DNA from: Balneolaceae bacterium | Lineage (GTDB): Bacteria > Bacteroidota > Rhodothermia > Balneolales > Balneolaceae | Direction: 5' to 3' | Assembly (NCBI GenBank): GCA_003555185.1 | Contig: PWFZ01000259.1 | Location: 1-13,671 of the forward strand | Length of the DNA: 13,671 nt | In this document: positions 8,390 to 13,671 of the stretch, one piece after another | Layout of the letters: each line of letters starts with the position of its first letter | How positions within the stretch are numbered: position 1 is the first letter of the stretch | Program-made: the position numbers and the translations under genes | The notes under the pieces: generated by a model | What the model was told of the DNA's origin: nothing | Seen by the model: the letters and a program-made list of their open reading frames with translations, nothing else | Databases searched by the model: none

Positions 8390-8500
8390 ACCAAAAGGCT
8401 TTAAATAACTTTAAACTCTGGATAAAATTTTTCCCCCGGTATCTCGCAGAGTCACACAAAGTTTTACGCAGAGTTTCGCAGATGATACTTGGGTGGTACA
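8390..8500 (+). repeat. intergenic repeat, copy 1 (with flanks)
   Basis: This segment aligns with about 8602-8720 over its whole length. It has a flank ACCAAAAGGCTTTAAATAAC and following ACTCTGG, a C-rich step, the 42-bp core at 8443-8484, and a trailing GATGATACTTGGGTGG. The core is 40/42 identical to copy 2, while the flanks are more diverged and contain small indels. The core has CGCA-type sites at 8445, 8455 (degraded to CACA), 8467 and 8477, spaced 10, 12 and 10 bp. Confidence 0.75.
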
Positions 8501-8580
8501 AAAAACCAACATGAAGAAATTACATCTGGCTACGGCAGAATAAGCCTTATAAAAATTCACTCTGCGGGACTCAGTGATTC

Positions 8581-8598
8581 ATCAGCGAAAATCAGCGA
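8581..8598 (+). repeat. short CAGCGA direct repeat between the two main copies
   Basis: ATCAGCGA occurs at 8581-8588 and again at 8591-8598, exactly 10 bp apart. It joins copy 2 directly (GAGAACCAAT). A CTCTGCG at 8560-8566 just upstream is the reverse complement of the CGCAGAG unit of the main repeats. Confidence 0.5.
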
Positions 8599-8601
8599 GA
8601 A

Positions 8602-8720
8602 CCAATACCATAGGTTTTGCAAAACTTTCAAGTCTGATCAACTTTCTTCCCTTGGGTACCTCGCAGAGTCACGCAAAGTTTTACGCAGGGTTTCGCAGAT
8701 GGTTTTTGGTGTGGTTTAAG
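8602..8720 (+). repeat. intergenic repeat, copy 2 (with flanks)
   Basis: This is the second copy, shifted 216-217 bp from copy 1. The core is 8660-8701, with mismatches to copy 1 only at ACGCAAAG/ACACAAAG and GCAGGG/GCAGAG. All four CGCA sites are intact at 8662, 8672, 8684 and 8694 (spacing 10, 12, 10). The flank before it (ACCAATACCATAGGTTTTGC...AAGTCTGATC, then CTTGGGTAC) is a diverged form of the copy 1 flank. Confidence 0.75.
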
Positions 8721-8737
8721 ATAATAGGGTGAGTTCG

Positions 8738-8780
8738 AGAACCAATGCAAAAGGCTTTACAATAACTTTTAGGTAAGATC
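8738..8780 (+). repeat. third, partial copy of the repeat flank
   Basis: AGAACCAATGCAAAAGGCTT followed by TACAATAACTTTTAGGTAAGATC matches the 5' flank of copies 1 and 2 (ACCAA, GGCTTT, AACTTT, then a GATC-like step). The CGCAGAG core is missing and yebC follows, so the copy is truncated. Confidence 0.55.
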
Positions 8781-8857
8781 TAAACAATTAGGTGAAAATT
8801 TCCTTTTCTGTTATATTCAATATTGATTGATTTTTATAAATAACTGACGGACAGATC

Positions 8858-9616
8858 ATGGCAGGACATTCCAAATGGGCTAACATCAAGCATAAAAAAG
8901 CGAAGGAAGATGCGAAGCGCTCAAAAGCATTCACCAAGCATATCCGTGAAATTACAGTAGCTGCGCGCGAGGGTGGTGGTGACCCAAACATGAATCCCCG
9001 GTTGACTCTTGCCATCGAAAACGCAAAGAAAGTTAACCTCCCGAAGGACAATATTGAGCGCGCCATCAAAAAAGGAACCGGAGAGCTGGATGATGGATCC
9101 GCAAACTACGAGGAGATTACCTATGAAGGGTATGGTCCGGGCGGAATCGCCTATTTTATTGAAGCTACCAGCAATAATGTAAATCGCACCGTAAGCGAAA
9201 TCCGTCATATATTTTCCCGCAATGGAGGAAATCTTGGAACTGATGGATCCGTAGCTTATATGTTTGAGCAGAAGGGGTCAATCAAAACAAATGCAGACGG
9301 ACGTGATGAAGAAGACCTGATGCTATTGGCTATTGATGCCGGTGCCGAAGACGTAATTATGGAGGAGGACTTTATTGAAATTATTACCTCCCGCGAATCA
9401 CTCTTTGAAGTCAGTAAAGCGCTTGAAGAGGAAGGAATTGACATTGAATCTGCTGAGCTTATTCGAATTCCTGCCACAGAAATAAAAGCCGAACCGGATA
9501 CTGCCCGAACCAATTTAAAGATGATGGATATGTTCGATGAAAATGATGACGTATCTAATATTTTTACGAATATGAAAATGGATGATGAAACGTTAGCACT
9601 CGCAGAAGAAGAATAA
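8858..9616 (+). CDS. yebC: YebC/PmpR (TACO1) family protein
   Basis: This 252-residue protein is of the conserved YebC family. It begins with the family signature MAGHSKWANIKHKKAKEDAK and continues with KAFTKHIREITVAAREGGGDP, MNPRLTLAIENAKKVNLPKDNIERAIKKGTG, YEGYGPGGIAYFIEATSNNVNRT, and IRHIFSRNGGNLGTDGSVAYMFEQKG. Length is typical (238-250). Annotated for years as a DNA-binding transcriptional regulator, the family (like mitochondrial TACO1) is now linked to translation through proline-rich stretches; which applies here is unknown. The C-terminus is unusually acidic (DEDNDD-like, ending LALAEEE). A GGA about 8 bases before the ATG is the likely ribosome site. Transcription probably starts in the repeat-rich gap upstream, and batC begins 40 bp after the stop, so the two may share a transcript. 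Confidence 0.95.
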   Translation: MAGHSKWANIKHKKAKEDAKRSKAFTKHIREITVAAREGGGDPNMNPRLTLAIENAKKVNLPKDNIERAIKKGTGELDDGSANYEEITYEGYGPGGIAYFIEATSNNVNRTVSEIRHIFSRNGGNLGTDGSVAYMFEQKGSIKTNADGRDEEDLMLLAIDAGAEDVIMEEDFIEIITSRESLFEVSKALEEEGIDIESAELIRIPATEIKAEPDTARTNLKMMDMFDENDDVSNIFTNMKMDDETLALAEEE

Positions 9617-9656
9617 TTCTTGTTGCTCACTCTATTTAAGTTCCAAAAAACACTAC

Positions 9657-10373
9657 ATGAAATTAGTTCTGCTTATACTTTTTGGCTTTTTGATTTCAGC
9701 TTCGGCAACAAATGATGCCCGAAAGGCAAATGAAGCTTTTAGAAGCGGTGATTACGAAACAGCAGCTCAGCTGTATCTTGCTGCTATTGAACAGAATCCT
9801 GATGATGCCCGGCTGCACTTCAATCTGGGAAGCGCGCTCTCTCGTATGGGAATGATGGATGAGGCCAAGGAAGCATTTGAAAGTTTTAAATCGCTATCTG
9901 AAGATTCACAGGAGCGATCAAAAGCTGATTATAACACCGGCACCATGCTCTCTGAATCAGAGATGTATGATGAGGCTGCAAAGTTTTTCAGAAATGCATT
10001 GAAAGAAAACCCCAACGATGCTGACGCTAAGCATAACTATGAGCTGGCCCTTCGAAAACAGCTTGAACAGGAGCAAGAGCAGGACGAACAGCCTGACGAT
10101 AGCCAGGATGAAGGGGAAGACGAACAAGATCCCGATCAACAGGGCGACGATGAGCAGGATGAGGGTGATCAGGACCAGGATCAAAATCAGGATCAGGGTG
10201 ATGGTGAGCCCGAAGATCAGGATAATCAACAATCCCAGCCACAGCCGCAGGATTTAAGTAAAGAAGAGGCTGAAAGTATGTTAAATGCCCTTGAGCAGAT
10301 CGAACGCGAATTACTGGAAAACCAGAAGAAAGAAGCAACAGAAAGCAGATCCACAAATGATAAAGACTGGTAG
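9657..10373 (+). CDS. batC: BatC-like TPR protein of the aerotolerance (Bat) locus
   Basis: This 238-residue exported protein has a hydrophobic leader (residues 1-17, FGFLISASA), three TPR-like helical repeats (about 20-135, including AFRSGDYETAAQLYLAAIEQ and DEAAKFFRNALKENPNDADA), a Gln/Asp/Glu low-complexity stretch (about 136-198), and a closing LSKEEAESMLNALEQIERE helix. TPR plus an acidic, Q-rich linker plus the short C-terminal LSKEEAE...L motif is the BatC pattern in Bacteroidota. Bat proteins form a cell-envelope complex linked to aerotolerance and oxidative-stress survival in Bacteroides and Leptospira; the precise activity is not established. batD overlaps its last 17 bases. No Shine-Dalgarno is visible before the ATG. 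The assignment rests on architecture together with the following batD and batE. Confidence 0.82.
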   Translation: MKLVLLILFGFLISASATNDARKANEAFRSGDYETAAQLYLAAIEQNPDDARLHFNLGSALSRMGMMDEAKEAFESFKSLSEDSQERSKADYNTGTMLSESEMYDEAAKFFRNALKENPNDADAKHNYELALRKQLEQEQEQDEQPDDSQDEGEDEQDPDQQGDDEQDEGDQDQDQNQDQGDGEPEDQDNQQSQPQPQDLSKEEAESMLNALEQIERELLENQKKEATESRSTNDKDW

Positions 10374-12138
10374 CGCGCTATTTACCTCCTTTTTACTGTT
10401 GCTGTTTTTTGCAGGTAGTTTTGTAACTACGGCCAAGTCTCAGGATTTAACCCTCGAGGCTACCGTATCTGATACAAAAATCTTTACCGGGGAACAGTTT
10501 TCCTTGAGTATTCAGGTAAAAAGCGCCACTTCGCACAATATGGAATTGCCAGACCTCCCCGATTTTGAGGGTGTAAGAGTTCTTTCACCTACCCCATCCA
10601 GGAGCACTAGCGTATCTATTATTAATGGCCGAACAACTCGCACAACAACTTACACGTACTCTTTTATAGCGCTTGATCCGGGCGACTATTCTATTCCCGC
10701 CATAAACATTAGGGTAGATGGCGAGGTAATGCGGACAAACCCTATAGATATAGAGGTAGTTCAGAGAGGTACGATTAGCGATCAAAATGTATCTCAGTTA
10801 CCTGACATCTTCTTACAGGTAGAGCTTGATGATGAAAGTCCCGTGGCCGGCCAGCAGATTATTGCCAGTATTGTGCTCTATTTTAAAGAAAATGTTGAAA
10901 TCACATCCTATCAACCGGCATTTGGATGGAGAACCGATAGTTTTTGGAAGGAAGAAATCGAGAATGCAAGTCAGCCAAGGGCAGAATCAACCATCAAAAA
11001 CGGAGTACGATACCGTATGGTTACGCTTTTGCGTTACGCGCTGTTTCCTTCAAGAAGCGGAGAGTTAACGCTGAGCGAATATGAAATGAATGCCGGTATT
11101 CGATCTCAAGCCAGAAGAAATGATCCCTTTGGTAGCTTTTTTGGCGGAGCAGGCACTAATCAACGACGTGTAACCCTTTCTTCAGACCCAGTAACGGTAC
11201 AGGTACAACCACTGCCGCAACGTGAAGAGTCAATCGGAATAAATGCCGTTGGCGATTATAATATTACCCGAACGGTAGACAAAAATCGTATCCAAAGCGG
11301 CGAAACAATTGAGGTGGTCACAAATGTCAGAGGAGAAGGAAATATCCCGCTTATTCAACGTCCGGAATACAATTTTCCTGAAGGCTTCGATAAATTTAAT
11401 CCCCGGGAATCGAGTAATATAGAACGCCGTGGCCTTACCATTAGAGGTGAAAAAACGTTTACAGAACTATTGGTAAGCAGAGCCCCCGGCACTTATGAAA
11501 TCCCGGAAGAACGGATTGCAGTTTTTGACCCGTCAGCGAAGCGCTATCGCTACACCACGTTACCGGCCGTTCAGTTTGAGGTAACTCCGGCCCCCTCAGC
11601 TAACATTGCTTCCACTGGTACGGGCTCATCAGCCCTCCAACCCGTAACGGGGCTTGCGGTGTGGCATAGTGGTGAATCATACCGCTTCTACCAAACCCCC
11701 TGGTTCTGGATCTTTTTAATTATACCGGCACTGGCTGTGCTATTGACCTGGCGGAAGAAGATGCATCTCGATAAGTTAATGAATGACAGCGCATTTAGAA
11801 GGTATCATACATCGTACTCAACCGCCCAAAAACGTCTGGAAGAAGCCAAAACATTTTTACAGAAGGATCATCCCAAACAAGTTTACCGGGAGCTTCATAA
11901 AGCTATTACAGGATTTATCACAGACAAACTGCAACTGCCTGAAGCAGGATTGACTGATCAGGAGTTAGTTGCGACTATTCAGGAGCACTCTGTAAACGGG
12001 GAAATCACAAAACCACTTAAATCACTGCTCGACAAGTGTAATACCATCAGCTATGCACCTGCCGGCAGCAAAGAGGACATTATCGAAGATATTGAGACAA
12101 CAGAATATTTAATTGATCAACTAAAACGAAAGCTTTGA
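10357..12138 (+). CDS. batD: BatD-like exported protein of the aerotolerance (Bat) locus
   Basis: The protein has 593 residues from the ATG at 10357. The frame is open further upstream to an ATG at 10285, but starting at 10357 places a clean signal peptide first (hydrophobic core 8-22, likely cut near TAKS-Q, 28/29) and gives a 17-bp overlap with batC. The N-terminal half has repeated beta-sandwich domains of the BatD 'oxygen tolerance' family, with IFTGEQFSLSIQV, LPDLPDFEGVRVLS, SFIALDPGDYSIPAI, and SPVAGQQIIASIVLYF. A single transmembrane helix lies at about 449-465 (WFWIFLIIPALAVLLTW), leaving a cytoplasmic tail of about 128 residues with the family's YRELHKAITGFITDKL motif. The bulk therefore faces the periplasm. 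BatD is thought to act with BatA/B/C/E in one complex; no enzyme activity is known. Confidence 0.88.
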   Translation: MIKTGSALFTSFLLLLFFAGSFVTTAKSQDLTLEATVSDTKIFTGEQFSLSIQVKSATSHNMELPDLPDFEGVRVLSPTPSRSTSVSIINGRTTRTTTYTYSFIALDPGDYSIPAINIRVDGEVMRTNPIDIEVVQRGTISDQNVSQLPDIFLQVELDDESPVAGQQIIASIVLYFKENVEITSYQPAFGWRTDSFWKEEIENASQPRAESTIKNGVRYRMVTLLRYALFPSRSGELTLSEYEMNAGIRSQARRNDPFGSFFGGAGTNQRRVTLSSDPVTVQVQPLPQREESIGINAVGDYNITRTVDKNRIQSGETIEVVTNVRGEGNIPLIQRPEYNFPEGFDKFNPRESSNIERRGLTIRGEKTFTELLVSRAPGTYEIPEERIAVFDPSAKRYRYTTLPAVQFEVTPAPSANIASTGTGSSALQPVTGLAVWHSGESYRFYQTPWFWIFLIIPALAVLLTWRKKMHLDKLMNDSAFRRYHTSYSTAQKRLEEAKTFLQKDHPKQVYRELHKAITGFITDKLQLPEAGLTDQELVATIQEHSVNGEITKPLKSLLDKCNTISYAPAGSKEDIIEDIETTEYLIDQLKRKL

Positions 12139-12899
12139 AAACACAGTTTTCCATCGGTTTTATATTACTTATGGTAAGTTTTCCGGCACTGCTTTTTGCC
12201 CAGCAAAACAGGTTTGATGAAGCCACCGATTTATTGGAAGACAGCCAATACCGGGAGGCCCTCGAGATTTATCAGGAAATCGAAAATCAGGGGTACGAAT
12301 CAGGCGCACTTTGGTTAAATATGGGAATCATCTACACGCAGCTCGACTCTCCGGGCATGGCAAAGTTTTACTTTTTACGATCTTCCACGTACCCGGAAAC
12401 GAAACAGCTTGCAAATGAATCGCTGGATTATGTTGATTCACGATTTAGCCGTCGTTCTGCTGTGTTGCCGGCACTCCCCTGGGAATCATTTTTTGAATCT
12501 CTGAATAATTCTATCGGTGTAAGAGGACTCTTTTTGATAGGATTATTTTTTCTGAATACAGCAGCAGCTCTTTTTATTGCCTCGTGGTTTTATCATAAAC
12601 AGGGATCCTTACTGCGTAATACCGGTACGGCTGTAATTATCGCCTCAGCACTTTTTATGATTGCCGGCGGTTATGTTGATTACCTAAATGACCGCTTTGG
12701 CACAGGGGTAATGGTACAGGAACGAACCCAGGTGTATCAACAACCTGATACCGAATCCAATACTGTCAGTACAGCTTTTGAAGGATATAAAGTTCAGGTG
12801 GACCATCACAAAAGCAAAGGCTCAGACGGTTGGCACTACGTTCGTCTGGAAAACGGACTGTTTGGCTGGATTGATGGCGAAAACATCCGGGTGTTTTGA
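12135..12899 (+). CDS. batE: BatE-like protein: TPR, two membrane helices, C-terminal SH3
   Basis: This 254-residue protein starts at TTG (12135), sharing bases with the batD TGA stop in a TTGA overlap. A stop at 12114-12116 closes the frame upstream. The next ATG (12171) would lose the Lys and hydrophobic start of the signal peptide, so TTG is preferred. It shows a signal peptide (1-22, cut near LLFA-QQ), a TPR region (about 24-100, with YREALEIYQEIENQGYESGALWLNMG), helices at about 129-152 and 164-183, and a bacterial SH3-like domain (about 190-254, with VYQQPDTESNTVST and DGWHYVRLENGLFGWID). This is the BatE layout in Bacteroidota. The tight overlap with batD indicates translational coupling. 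Function beyond membership of the Bat complex is unknown. Confidence 0.83.
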   Translation: MKTQFSIGFILLMVSFPALLFAQQNRFDEATDLLEDSQYREALEIYQEIENQGYESGALWLNMGIIYTQLDSPGMAKFYFLRSSTYPETKQLANESLDYVDSRFSRRSAVLPALPWESFFESLNNSIGVRGLFLIGLFFLNTAAALFIASWFYHKQGSLLRNTGTAVIIASALFMIAGGYVDYLNDRFGTGVMVQERTQVYQQPDTESNTVSTAFEGYKVQVDHHKSKGSDGWHYVRLENGLFGWIDGENIRVF

Positions 12900-12955
12900 T
12901 CGTTTACTAACCCTTTTCAAATTTACTTCTCGGAAGTTCTTTGAATAAAAAAAAC

Positions 12956-12974
12956 AATATTCAGCGGGAATATT
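12956..12974. promoter_or_regulatory. perfect inverted repeat between batE and the small membrane-protein gene
   Basis: AATATTC (12956-12962) and GAATATT (12968-12974) are perfect inverted arms around AGCGG. It lies 47 bp before the GTG start at 13022. No T-run follows, so it looks more like an operator or a cruciform-prone site than a terminator. A second, weaker hairpin (ACTTC-TCG-GAAGT, 12925-12937) sits just upstream, followed by an A-run and not a T-run. Confidence 0.35.
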
Positions 12975-13021
12975 CATAAGTTCTTGCCTCTTTCAGATTT
13001 CCATAAAAATAAAAATATATA

Positions 13022-13399
13022 GTGAGCAGAGACAGAAAACACAGTCAGAAATTAATATCTATAATTGTAGCAACTATAGCAGCAGGAATACCAATTTCTA
13101 CCAGTTCTGCACACCAGCTAAATTTTTTGGACCCATCATTTTTAGTGCTCTGGATCGTTTTTGGGATGGTCGGTTCGTTCGGCATGTTTCTCTATTTTAG
13201 TTTAAAAATGCGTGATATTATTGGCACTTTTACATTGGGTTATATGTTGGCTGTAATCATCCGGTTTGTTGCAGATATTTTAATCAACAACATTACCCAC
13301 AGCAATTTAACCATCTCATTAGCAGTATCGGTTGCCGCCGGAGCAGCTGCGGGATGGCTTGGAACTATGTTGTGGGCCCTCATTCGAAGAAAAAGATAA
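13022..13399 (+). CDS. small four-helix membrane protein, unrecognised family
   Basis: I do not recognise this 125-residue protein. Hydrophobic segments lie at about 11-29, 39-60, 68-90 and 98-120. The N-terminus MSRDRKHSQK and C-terminus IRRKR are basic, so by the positive-inside rule both ends probably face the cytoplasm, which fits four crossings. The last helix is Gly/Ala-rich (AVSVAAGAAAGWLGTMLWAL), and charged residues inside the membrane region include Arg81 and Asp85 (RFVAD). The start is GTG, with no ATG until the middle and no visible Shine-Dalgarno sequence; the A/T-rich leader could support leaderless or SD-independent initiation. It lies 122 bp after batE and 41 bp before an exported phosphatase-like gene, and it may be co-transcribed with the latter. 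The first segment could instead be a signal peptide (…STSSA), leaving three helices. Confidence 0.7.
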   Translation: MSRDRKHSQKLISIIVATIAAGIPISTSSAHQLNFLDPSFLVLWIVFGMVGSFGMFLYFSLKMRDIIGTFTLGYMLAVIIRFVADILINNITHSNLTISLAVSVAAGAAAGWLGTMLWALIRRKR

Positions 13400-13440
13400 T
13401 GCATTTGTCTATAAACCATTAACCCTCTATCTGAATCCTT

Positions 13441-13671
13441 GTGAATTGTAGCAGACTCATCATATTCCTTTTTACAGGGTTCTTCCTTATTCCCGGGCTC
13501 TTATTTGCATCCCCTGATGATCGCTCTCCAAAGCTTCTCTTAATTCATGTGGATGCAGTTTCATATCATTATCTAATGGATGAACTGGAGGCCGGTAATC
13601 TTCCAAATATCCAACGAATTTTCCAGGATGAAGATTTACTGGAAAAAGCCATCACCTACTACCCCAGTAAA
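13441..13671 (+). CDS. exported alkaline-phosphatase-superfamily protein, N-terminal part (3' end outside window)
   Basis: A frame from the GTG at 13441 stays open for 77 codons to the window edge. It begins with a signal peptide (MNCSRLIIFLFTGFF...LLFA), then KLLLIHVDAVSYHYLMDELE, LPNIQRIF, and AITYYPSK. The pattern I-H-V-D-A-V-S-x-x-Y, then LPN-I-x-R, then A-x-T-x-x-PS is the metal-binding start of the type I phosphodiesterase/nucleotide pyrophosphatase branch of the alkaline phosphatase superfamily, where Asp binds metal and a Thr or Ser nearby acts as nucleophile. The substrate cannot be told from this part, and the rest of the gene is not in view. The start is inferred from the signal peptide; no good ribosome site is seen. 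It follows the small membrane protein by 41 bp. Confidence 0.72.
   Translation, partial: MNCSRLIIFLFTGFFLIPGLLFASPDDRSPKLLLIHVDAVSYHYLMDELEAGNLPNIQRIFQDEDLLEKAITYYPSK

Larger units (their letters stand above)
8315..8857. other. 543-bp gene-free gap between divergent bshA and yebC, filled with degenerate repeats
   Basis: No reading frame here has a family-like protein or a convincing start. The content is: a small palindrome GTATA-AGC-TATAC (8335-8347) close to the bshA start; a repeat unit of about 110 bp at roughly 8390-8500; a second copy at roughly 8602-8720; a third partial copy at roughly 8738-8780; and a short CAGCGA doublet at 8581-8598. Promoters for both divergent genes must lie here. 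TATATT at 8812-8817 is a possible -10 for yebC, without a good -35. The repeat cores are listed separately. Confidence 0.7.

Noticed and set aside
8489..8719. A 76-codon plus-strand open frame in the bshA-yebC gap
   Set aside because: It runs straight across the repeat copies, has no ribosome site, low-quality amino-acid composition and no family resemblance. The repeats explain the sequence better.
8390..8720. Possible CRISPR array, because of two near-identical 42-bp cores
   Set aside because: There are only two cores 217 bp apart, the sequence between them is itself alignable repeat flank and not unique spacer, and no cas gene is present.
8390..8780. Possible plasmid- or phage-type origin, because of iteron-like CGCA sites
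   Set aside because: No replication initiator, DnaA box cluster or partition gene is nearby, and the flanking genes are ordinary chromosomal ones. I keep it only as an unexplained repeat.
9256..9630. A 124-codon minus-strand frame opposite the end of yebC, rich in Ser and Ile
   Set aside because: It is the antisense shadow of acidic yebC codons; its composition is an artefact and it has no start context.
10285..10356. Upstream ATG at 10285 as the start of batD
   Set aside because: It would add 24 charged residues in front of a clear signal peptide and lie entirely inside batC. The ATG at 10357 gives a normal leader and a short overlap.
9957..10356. Several open frames opposite or out of frame with the batC low-complexity region
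   Set aside because: The repetitive GATCAG-type DNA lacks stop codons in many frames, so these are by-products of the BatC linker.

Overview
The window looks like chromosomal DNA of moderate GC from the Bacteroidota/Balneolota side of the FCB group. The evidence is a SusC/SusD outer-membrane pair, Bat-locus proteins of the Bacteroidota type (BatC, BatD, BatE), a bacillithiol-synthesis BshA, many lipoproteins with short lipoboxes, and weak or absent Shine-Dalgarno sequences with some GTG/TTG starts. I favour Balneolota (Balneola/Gracilimonas/Rhodohalobacter-like), but this is judgement and not a measured placement. I see no CRISPR array, tRNA, rRNA, transposase, phage gene or attachment site.

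Layout. (1) 1-779 is the C-terminal part of an L-2-hydroxyglutarate oxidase (LhgO) gene. (2) 962-5209 is a SusC-like TonB-dependent receptor and its SusD-like lipoprotein, 18 bp apart, ending at a strong hairpin terminator (5229-5264). No glycan enzymes or regulator accompany them, so the substrate is unknown. (3) 5263-8314 is a minus-strand block, in its own reading order bshA, then a lipoprotein serine hydrolase 10 bp downstream, then an acidic PrcB-like lipoprotein. (4) 8315-8857 is a 543-bp gap without a credible gene. It holds a degenerate repeat family whose 42-bp core occurs twice, with four CGCA-type sites spaced 10, 12 and 10 bp. (5) 8858-12899 is a plus-strand run of yebC, batC, batD and batE with tight overlaps. 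(6) 12900-13671 holds a small unrecognised four-helix membrane protein and the 5' end of an exported alkaline-phosphatase-superfamily protein, both with GTG starts.

How the genes may work together. SusC and SusD should form one outer-membrane importer. BatC, BatD and BatE are periplasm-facing TPR, beta-sandwich and TPR/SH3 proteins of the aerotolerance complex. Their usual partners (MoxR ATPase, DUF58 protein, BatA, BatB) are not in the interval where they normally lie, so the locus appears split. BshA catalyses the first step of bacillithiol synthesis; its link to the serine hydrolase is positional only.

No clearly new multi-gene system is visible. The best leads are the phased repeat family between bshA and yebC, the split bat locus behind yebC, and the unknown small membrane protein.
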